DNA of 64,000 bases from Wurfbainia villosa (Eukaryota; Streptophyta; Magnoliopsida; Zingiberales; Zingiberaceae), in contig CM045991.1 of NCBI GenBank assembly GCA_025175895.1, positions 84,183,174 to 84,247,173 of the forward strand, read 5' to 3'. This document shows, piece after piece, positions 56,930 to 64,000 of the stretch (the stretch's first letter is position 1; each line of letters begins with the position of its first letter). A model generated the notes under the pieces. The model was given only the letters and a program-made list of their open reading frames with translations. It was not told the DNA's origin and did no database searches. Both the position numbers and the translations under genes were made by a program.

Positions 56930-58400
56930 TGTCCGAGAGAGTAGGTGGTGTTGGGAATGAAATTCCCAGCACCACCGTGTCCCTCAAATTTAAAATCCCA
57001 GCACCATGGGAGATTGAAGCTGGCCTGGATAAAAAGTGATGCTGGGAATTTAAATTCCAGCAACATCGTGGTCCTGGGCTTCAAATTCCCAACACCATTG
57101 AGGTTCAAGCAATTCAGGATAAAAGGTGGTGCTGGGAATTGAAATCTCGTCACCACCGTGGTCCTGGGATCAAAACTTCCAGCACCATGGAGGTTCAACA
57201 ATTCGGGATAAAAGGTGGTGCTAGCAATTGAAATCTCGTCACCACCGTGGTCCTGAGATTAAAACTCCCAGCACCATGGAGAACTGGTTGAGAGAAATGG
57301 TGGGGCTGGAAAATTATATCTCAGCACCCCCGTGGTCCTGGGATTCAAAATCCCAGTAACACCATGGTTCTGGGAATGTAATTCCCAGCACCAGGGAGAT
57401 ATAAGTTCCCAAGATGAAAGGTGGTGTTGGGAACTGAAACCCCAGCAACACTGTGGTCCTACGATTAAACCTCCCGAACTGGTCGAGATAAATGATGGTG
57501 CTGAGAATTTATATCCCAGCACCACCGTGGTAATGAGATTCAAACTCCCAGCAACACCATGGTGCTGGGAATCTAATTCACAGGACCAGAGAGATATAAG
57601 TTGCCGAGATTAAAGGTGGTGTTGGGAACTGAAACCCCAGCAACACTGTGGTCCTACTATTAAAACTCCCAGCACCATGGAGATTGAACTGGTCGAGATA
57701 AATGGTGGTGCTGGGAATTTATATCTCAGCACCACCGTGGTAATGAGATTCAAACTCCCAACAACATCATGGTGTTGGGAATGTAATTCCCAGCACCAGG
57801 GAGATATAAGTTGCCGAGACTAAAGGTGGTGCTGGGAACTGAAACTCCAGCAACATTGTGGTCCTGATATTAAAACTCCCAGCACCATGGAGATTAAATT
57901 GGTCAAGATAAATGGTAGTGCTGGGAATTTATATCCCAACACCACCGTGGTAATGGGATTCAAACTCCCAGCGCCAGGGAGATATAAGTTGCCGAGATTA
58001 AAGGTGGTGCTGGAAACTGAAACCCCAGCAACACTGTGGTCCTGTGATTAAAACTCCTAGTACCATGGAGATTGAACTCGCTGAGATAAATGGTGGTGCT
58101 GGAAATTTATATCCCAACACCATCGTGGTCCTGGGATTCAAACTCCCAGTAACATCATGGTGCTGGGAATGTAATTCCTAGCACCAGGGAGATATAAGTT
58201 GCCGAGATTAAAGGTGGTGCTGGGAACTGAAACCCCAGCAACACTGTGGTCCTACGATTAAAACTCTCAGCACCATGGAGATTGAACTGGTCGAGATAAA
58301 TGGTGGTGCTGGGAATTTATATCTCAGCACCACCGTGGTCCTGGGATATAAATTTCCAGTACCATAGAGAGGGAACCTGACCGAGATAAATGGTGGTGCT
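56930..58400. repeat. Inverted-repeat-rich tandem array (hairpin minisatellite)
   Basis: About 1.5 kb of diverged tandem units. The basic unit of roughly 90-100 bp holds two hairpins of the type GGTGGTGCTGGGA..TCCCAGCACCACC and ACTCCCAGCACCATGG text, separated by spacers such as GGTCGAGATAAATG and GTTGCCGAGATTAAAG. Higher-order copies recur at about 57418, 57613, 57822, 58001 and 58212. Perfect or near-perfect stems lie for example at 56943-56975 and 57698-57730. The long frames read across it on both strands are by-products of the repeat. Confidence 0.9.
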
Positions 58401-58890
58401 GGCAATTATTATCGGAGATAAATAAAGTCCTCTAAGCGAGTGGAGTGCAAGCGTGGCATAAACTATCATCCTCCACCTTTCCTTAGGCTCCCAAACAGTA
58501 GTTCTAAAAATTAATGCTCCGTGCCAACATTCAGACGAGTGTGCCAATTGGCATGCTCCGTGCCAATTAGCACGCACCCATAACTGCTGGCAGGAGTGTC
58601 GGAACTAAGTATCCCTCTGCGCATAAACCTTCTAAATGTCTTTCTCTTCCATTCCATATTAACTGTTCCTAATTTCAACATTGATAGGTCCATCAATGGG
58701 TTTCGGTCAAAACCCATTCATGGCCCTATCCACCTCAAATTTGTAGGTTAGTGAAGTACATAATTGGGAAATCTAACCCTAAACTCTCATCCTCCACTTG
58801 TCCTTAGGCTTCTAAACCCTAGTTAAAAAAATTCAGCCTACTTGCCTACCACACTACATATAATTATTTTGATTTTAAAAACCTTTGCAG
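58401..58890. other. Unassigned DNA between hairpin array and exon-like block
   Basis: No gene. It contains a direct repeat of a TCATCCTCCAC..CCTTAGGCT segment (about 58468-58515 and 58788-58835) and one CACGCACCCATAACTGC unit near 58580, related to copies left of the array. The end resembles an intron, with a polypyrimidine stretch and TTTGCAG. Confidence 0.5.
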
Positions 58891-59243
58891 GGATGACCCC
58901 CTTCCTGATGAAGTGTTTATATTTTTGGAAACAATTGAATCAAATTTGAAGGATAGAGAGTTAGATGATCAAGATTCCATAAATCTGTCCCCAGGTAATA
59001 TTTCATCTTCATCTCAGTTTACTGATGTGGGGAATAGAATTACCAGTGATTAACAGCTTGATATAAATAGAGAAGCTTCTTCCATACTCGAAGAAGAGTT
59101 TGTCACTGCTACTACAGTAGGTCATGAATATTTTGAACAAACTTGGAGTGAAGAGGAGGTACGTGATATATAAGTGATAGAACAGTTAGAATATACAAAT
59201 CCTTCGGAAGAATTCTTAGCTGATGATATCCAACATGAAGAAG
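58891..59243 (+). pseudogene. Degraded exon of an unknown host gene
   Basis: Starts after an intron-like CCTTTGCAG (acceptor) and ends before AAG|GTGAGT, a strong donor. The frame encodes an acidic protein (DDPLPDEVFIFLETIESNLK, SILEEEFVTATTVGHEY, TWSEEEVRD, YTNPSEEFLADDIQHEE). It is uninterrupted except for two TAA codons, near 59050 and 59171. I do not recognize the family. Acidic, Ser/Glu-rich composition suggests a disordered region of a nuclear or regulatory protein, but this is inference. Element J inserted 27 bp beyond the donor. It could also be gene sequence carried by an unrecognized transposon. Confidence 0.45.
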
Positions 59244-59692
59244 GTGAGTTAAACCCAGATCAGTACAGTGTGTTGGTGCAGTAGGCACCTAAGTCGAACC
59301 TGAGTTTTGATTATAGCAAACGATACAAAGTTAAGCTCATGTCATTATCTCACGAGCTGAATCAAGTATGCAGAAATGTTAAGCTAAGACGAAGGTCAGC
59401 GACACTCGGAGAGAACCATAGTGGTCGGGCAACACCAGGAGGACTTCGGAGGGAGTCGAAGGAATCAGGTGGAGACCGAAAGCAATGCTTCAAAGGTAAA
59501 TGTTGAGGTAAGCTCATGTGAGTGAGCGTAAGTAAGGTCGAGTCCTCCATACGGGGACATCCTTAGGCGACGATCTGACCAAGACTTCCCTAGAAAGGTC
59601 TATGTTGAGATCGGATGGCAAGTGGCCGTCGAATTCACTTATATTTCGAGCTAACTCTTTATTACAGTCGAAAAGTCTGGAAATCAGTTCAA

Positions 59693-59835
59693 CCGGCCAA
59701 GGATCAGTTCAACTGCTGAGCCATCAGTTCAACCGGCCAAGGATCAGTTCAACTGCTAAGCCATCAGTTCAACCGGCTAAGGATCAATTCAACTGCTGAG
59801 CCATCAGTTCAACCGGCCAAGAAATCAGTTCAACC
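59693..59835. repeat. 40 bp tandem repeat in J LTR, about 3.5 copies
   Basis: Unit alternates ATCAGTTCAACCGGCCAAGG and ATCAGTTCAACTGCTGAGCC. It lies in U3, about 110 bases upstream of the TATA box. Confidence 0.9.
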
Positions 59836-59943
59836 GATAGTCAAAAATCAGCCTCGAGGAGTCAAGCTTTATTACCATTTTTCAAGGAGTTTTGTGCCCA
59901 ATTCCTATTGGTCGAAGACCCATTCGATGAGGGGCTTAAAGGT

Positions 59944-59950
59944 TATAAAA
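59944..59950 (+). promoter_or_regulatory. TATA box of element J LTR
   Basis: TATAAAAGGAGGG, same context as in L1 at 3342. Confidence 0.6.
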
Positions 59951-60464
59951 GGAGGGCTTCTCCTAGGGGTTTTCATCATCTCTAAGTGCTCAAAAACCTT
60001 TGCAACTCCGCGATTCTTCGACGACTTTACGACGAAGTGTTGTCAACAACCCTAGCTTAGTTTCTCCTCTTTAGTTGTTGATATTTTAATTTGTCGTCTC
60101 TTTAAATATTGCAATTCCTTTTATTAATCGAGGTTTTCTATCGTTGCACTTTACATTAATAGAAGAGAGGGTTTGTCTCTCTATCTTTTCTTTCGAAGGT
60201 TTTTTTTGTAATCGTCAAACTCCTACCTCCAACGAGGAGGAGTATTTTTAGTGAATTGCCCTCCGTGCGTTATCAAGGATCACTAGGGCCTTAGAGTAGT
60301 AGCCGAAGGCTATGAACCAAGTAAAAATATTTGTCTCATTTTATTTATTGCTTATCTTTCCGCTGCAAATTAATTATCTACTCGAGTTTTAACGAACGAA
60401 CAAGAAAAGAGGTTTTATCGCTATTCACCCCCCCCCCTCTAGCGATCCGCTTCGATCCAACAAT

Positions 60465-60476
60465 TGGTATCAGAGC
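60465..60476 (+). other. Primer binding site of element J
   Basis: TGGTATCAGAGC, two bases after the LTR end at 60462. Exact canonical site. Confidence 0.93.
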
Positions 60477-60949
60477 CGGGGGCGCTTAGATTTGGTGAAA
60501 CCACCAATCTAGAATTTTTTATAGATTTGTTTTTCGTTCGTTTAAATTTTTCTCCCGCACTACTAATCCAAGACGAAGTCTTGGTACTCTTCATTTGGTT
60601 TTGTTTTGCAAGTATTCGCTTTTGGAGTAGCCGACGGTAAAACGGGCATAACTTTTCGTACAAGTTGACCCACAAAACGGTCTACCTACCAAAACGAAGC
60701 TCTCGAAGAGATCTACACTTTTTACGAGGGTAAACCCTCGTAACAAGCTGTATTCATCCCCAAAAACCATCGTTTAGTACCATTTCCGGGACATTGAAGG
60801 TTGTAAGTGCTCATCTTTTATTTTAGTTGGTTATTTCTCATTTATTCCTTTTGTTTATTTTCATTTCCTACATTACTAATCCAAGGTGAAGCCTTGGAAC
60901 CTTTTTCGTGTTTTTTTTTGGTATTTTTTGTGCAAGGTTTCTCTTCCAA
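60477..60949 (+). other. Leader of element J
   Basis: About 470 bp untranslated leader. It contains two CTACTAATCCAAG-GAAGCCTTGG-like segments (about 60559 and 60872), suggesting a short internal duplication. No gene. Confidence 0.6.
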
Positions 60950-61310
60950 ATGGCCCATCTCGAAAGGTTTAGCACCGTCCGACCTCCGTTTTACAACGGA
61001 GATGATTTCCACTACTGGAAAGGTCGGATGGAATGTTTTCTCAAAACCCAAATTGAGATGTGGATCATAATCCAAACGGGATTCACACTTCCGACTAACG
61101 AAGTGGGTGAATCCTTGGATTATGACCAATGGACCATTGCGACAAAATGACAAGTCGAAGCCGACGCTAAGGCAACTCAAATCCTGCAATGCGGCTTGTC
61201 CAAGGAGGAGCTAAATTGCGTCGGCCCCTTCATAACCGCAAAGGACCTTTGGACAAAGCTAGTGGAGCTACACGAAGGGACCGATGAAACTAAGGTATGT
61301 AAGCGTGATC
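60950..61310 (+). pseudogene. gag of element J, N-terminal part
   Basis: The ATG at 60950 gives MAHLERFSTVRPPFYNGDDF and HYWKGRMECFLKTQ, the Sirevirus-like copia Gag start, with IQTGFTLPTNEVG. A stop (TGA, 61148-61150) replaces the expected Trp, followed by KATQILQCGLSKEELNCVG, AKDLWTKLVELHEGT and ETKVCKRDLL. Element K cuts it there. Gag length and domains beyond this point are unseen. Confidence 0.88.
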
Positions 61311-62761
61311 TGTTAGGATCGTTTGGAACGGCTAGAGGGGGGGTGAATAGCGTCAATGGAATTCTTTCGCGTTCGTGTCTACAATTTCGTTAGCGCAGCG
61401 GAATATAGATAATGAAAGCAATAACGAAATATACAATCACACACGAACACAATGATATAACGTGGTTCAGAACCCCAAGGTTCCTACTCCACGGATCGAG
61501 CTCTACGAGCTCTAGTGATGCACACGCAAACACTAATGAACACTCCTTCTCGGAACAATCCGGAGGCGGAGAAACCTCGTACAGGATGATTACAACAATA
61601 ATCAAAAGCTACAAGCGAATACAATGAAATACAAAGCAAAACTAGTAAAGAAAAACACTTTACAAATGCTCTTGAATGCTTGATCGCTAGGTTGATCGAG
61701 TAGCACTTGGAGACCCTGAATTGCAGCAGCAACTCGCCCCAAATCGCCTCAAAGAAACCTTAGTTTTTCCTCCATCACGAGCTCCATATATAGCTTCAAC
61801 CTGTGCTGGAAAAAGTCAATCAGTCGACTGATCGTGACCATCAGTCGACTGATGTCACTGTTGTCGTGAGACAACGGCTAGATCCACGCTGGATAAGTCC
61901 AACGGAACCTTCATCAGTCGACTGATTGTGACCATCAGTCGACTGATGGAGTCCTCACTCGACCAGTCGAGTCTCGACTCCATTCTGTGGCCGATTTCTC
62001 GAGCACCAGTCGACTGATCACACGATCGCCAACGCTGAGCCATCACCGATTGCCCACCTCTGGCGGTCGCTAGGCTCATAACCCGCAGTCAAACCCTAGT
62101 TGACTCGGTCCAGTCGACTGCCACATGGCACCAGTCGACTGGCACACCTCAAACATGAGGTTTTAACCCAAGTATGGTTCCCCCATACTTGCTAGACCAC
62201 CCTTAGCCTAGACATAAGCCTTCAAGCCACCTCCATCAGCCTCACGTCTCTCGGATCCCTCCAAGTCATCCATGACTTATTCATCCATCGCGCTAGCCTT
62301 CAGGTGCTTCCGTCGGCTATGTCATTCTAACGGTGTCTACACCGCCAAGGCACATTGGACTTACGCCGCCAAGACTCCGCTTGGACTTTACGCCACCAAC
62401 CATTGGACTTATGCTGCCAAGACTCTCGCTTGGACTTTACGCCGCCAATATCAAACCCCTTCGACTTCAAATGCCAACCCATGTTGGACTTTCCATGCCA
62501 AGACCATGCTTGGACTTTCCATGCCAAGACCCATGCTTGGACTTCCCTTGCCAACCCATGTTGGACTTCTCAAATGTCAAGACCATGCTTGGACTTTTCA
62601 TGTGCCAAGTGTCCCACTTGGACTTTCCATGCCAAGTACTCAAGACTTGGACTTTACCAAATGACAATTACATTGTCATATGTTTTTGTCGAAACATCAA
62701 AACATCACTCGAGTCAAACTTGAGTCCTGGTCAATCGTGACCTGGGCCGATTGCACCAACA
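61311..62761 (-). repeat. 3' LTR of element K
   Basis: 1451 bp; on the element strand it starts TGTTGGTGCAATCGG at 62761 and ends with GATCCTAACA at 61311. CAGTCGACTG palindromes are well kept (61820-62150). The AAGTCCAAG-type tandem units are at 62350-62660. TATA box inverted at 61784-61792. Confidence 0.9.
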
Positions 62762-62775
62762 ATCTCCCCCTTTTT
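62762..62775 (-). other. Polypurine tract of element K
   Basis: AAAAAGGGGGAGAT on the minus strand, directly before the LTR start. It is identical in form to that of element B. Confidence 0.85.
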
Positions 62776-64000
62776 GATGTTTGACAAAAATAAAACATTG
62801 AGTTAGAACACTAACTCAAATCCCTTACCAATTATCCCAAATTGGTAAATACTCTCCAAATGTTCTCCCCCAAACATTCTCCCCCTTTTTGACTAACATC
62901 AAAAAGGTTATCTCCAAGGAGGTCAAAGTCTCATGTCCCAATGAGATCTTACAATCTCCCCCTTGGTCCAACAATACTTAGGATGTCTACCATCTTCCTA
63001 GTGATAAGTCCAATATCACTCAAGAGAGACAATCCCATTTACTCTCCCAATTTCCAAATTGGGTCTCTCAAAAGTCCCATCAATTTCCCAATTGATGTCA
63101 TATTCTCCCAATAACTTCTCCTCTTCAAGGAGAAAAACACATCCATCATCCCAAGATGGATACCTCCCCCTAAAGGCTTGCTCCCCCTTGACCATTGCAC
63201 CAACAATGTCCTTGGGAAGTCCCTAAGCCAATAGGAACTCTAAACCATCAAAATTAAGGTTAGAAATTCAACATTGAACTTTCCAACACCTTAACATTGA
63301 TACAAACCCTAAACAACTCTCCTAATCCATATCCAATGGATTTTCACCCTTTATAATGCTTCCCAAAGCATATCCTAGGGTTAGGAGTGATTAGGGACCT
63401 TTACCATGGCTGAACACGGGCTAACCAAACCTAGTTTTCCCGAAATCAGCCTTGGCGACGACTCGCTACCACGATCGGCCACACTCATCGATCAATCGCC
63501 ACTGTAGAGGTTGATCGATAATCAAATTTCGAATTTGATTATCGAATCGAGTTTTGGAAATTCATAAATAATTATACGTATATCGAAAAATCACAAAATT
63601 TGATACATATAATACTTATGACACATACAATGGGTGAAAAATATTGTAAAATTATTTTACCCATAATATAGTGAATTTGATACAAAACTTAAAACCATTG
63701 AAATTTTCAATGTTTTGGTCCTATTTGTATCAACTTCATCAATGGTGATTGCTATCAAAAGATAGACTTCACCAAGGTTTTCAAAATGATTTTAAAATGT
63801 TTTCAAAACCTTATTTTGGATCATATTCCTTGGGCTCTATGCACATGACTTGTACACAAGCTTTCCCAATGATCCACAAATAAAATTGGATGAGTTTTAG
63901 TTCATCTAGATGCAAAAACTATGCACCTTGAACTTAACTCATATCCTAGCATCTCACATATATCTAGGGTGTATAAATACACATACATGTCAATTGGATG
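62776..64000 (-). other. Noncoding internal region of element K
   Basis: No gene. It parallels B 18590-19797 on the opposite strand, including the conserved stem-loop (63750-63765) and the TTGCTCTCCC..CACCAACAATGTCC block (about 63180-63215). Where B has three CAGTCGACTG palindromes (19081-19135), K has GATCGATC-like text (about 63455-63535). Confidence 0.75.

Larger units (their letters stand above)
59271..60462 (+). repeat. 5' LTR of element J
   Basis: 1192 bp, TGTTGGTGCAGTAGG...CGATCCAACA. It shares start, GTTAAG..TTATCTCACGAGCTGAA, GGGGAC..CCTTAGGCG and the C-run/TCTAGCG end with L1. It carries a 40 bp tandem repeat (59693-59835) absent in L1. Confidence 0.9.
59271..61310 (+). mobile_element. 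Element J: Ty1/copia, 5' part only in window
   Basis: LTR 59271-60462, primer site, leader and gag start, then cut by element K at 61311. The 5 bases before the LTR (CAGTG, 59266-59270) are the presumed target duplication; the other side is beyond the window. Its LTR is related to solo LTR L1. Confidence 0.85.
61311..64000 (-). mobile_element. Element K: member of the B/G non-autonomous family, 3' part
   Basis: Minus-strand copy inserted in the gag of J. 3' LTR 61311-62761, then polypurine tract and noncoding internal sequence that runs off the right edge. The five bases before it (TGATC, 61306-61310) are the presumed target duplication. LTR and internal text align with element B (19812-21359 and about 18590-19811). 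No coding region is visible in the part present. Confidence 0.9.

Noticed and set aside
57332..57613. 93-codon repetitive protein frame in the hairpin array
   Set aside because: Frames occur on both strands because the repeat lacks stops; repeat period and indels change the frame, so no conserved protein is implied.

Overview
This window is plant nuclear DNA and consists almost entirely of nested retrotransposons. The families are plant ones: Ty1/copia with initiator-Met-tRNA-type primer sites (TGGTATCAGAGC), an Athila-like Ty3/gypsy element with a TGGCGCC primer site, a long LTR resembling those of Tekay/Del elements, an RTE-clade LINE and a hAT-like DNA element. A large, repeat-rich plant genome is likely. 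A monocot is only a guess. No intact host gene is visible. Non-transposon coding traces are a fragment of HMG-CoA reductase carried inside a long LTR, one degraded exon-like block near 58.9-59.2 kb, and a doubtful second one near 55.7 kb.

Layout. Bases 1-6259: minus-strand copia element Z (gag, protease, integrase, 5' LTR), with a solo LTR (L1, 2746-3792) in its leader. Z adjoins the LTR of an old non-autonomous element, G. G's 5' LTR lies at 6260-6405 and 21938-22848, split by copia element A (minus, 6406-21932). A's own 5' LTR is split by non-autonomous element B (plus, 14745-21359). G's gag (22919-23131) is broken by copia element E (about 23132-38665). E's RNase H is broken by Athila-like element H (26351-36058), and H's gag is broken by solo LTR L2 (29295-31123). 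The rest of G follows (38666-42198), carrying a hAT-like insert (39256-40136), then its LTR (42199-43813). A second internal region of the same family (G2, 43814 to about 46565) comes directly after that LTR. The RTE LINE (about 46566-53668) is split by a 3.8 kb LTR-like element S (49517-53360) containing the HMGR fragment. After it come a remnant Athila-like LTR, a copia integrase remnant, and low-copy-looking DNA with a 1.5 kb array of inverted repeats (about 56930-58400). Copia element J (LTR 59271-60462 plus gag) is cut by element K (minus, 61311 to the end), another member of the B/G family.

Insertion order is supported by target-site duplications readable on both sides: CATTG (L1), CATTC (A), CCTTA (B), GTATT (H), GAACT (L2) and ATTAG (S). 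G is the oldest layer. E sits in G, H in E and L2 in H, giving four levels.

No element is intact. A has in-frame stops and altered catalytic motifs in protease, integrase and reverse transcriptase. The B/G/G2/K family has gag but no pol, and shares conserved structured noncoding blocks where pol would normally be. H has gag and protease plus an ATHILA-type ORF but no reverse transcriptase or integrase. B/G/K and H would therefore need enzymes from other elements to move. All coordinates, alignments and repeat counts were read by eye; lineage names are family-level judgements from motifs, not from searches.
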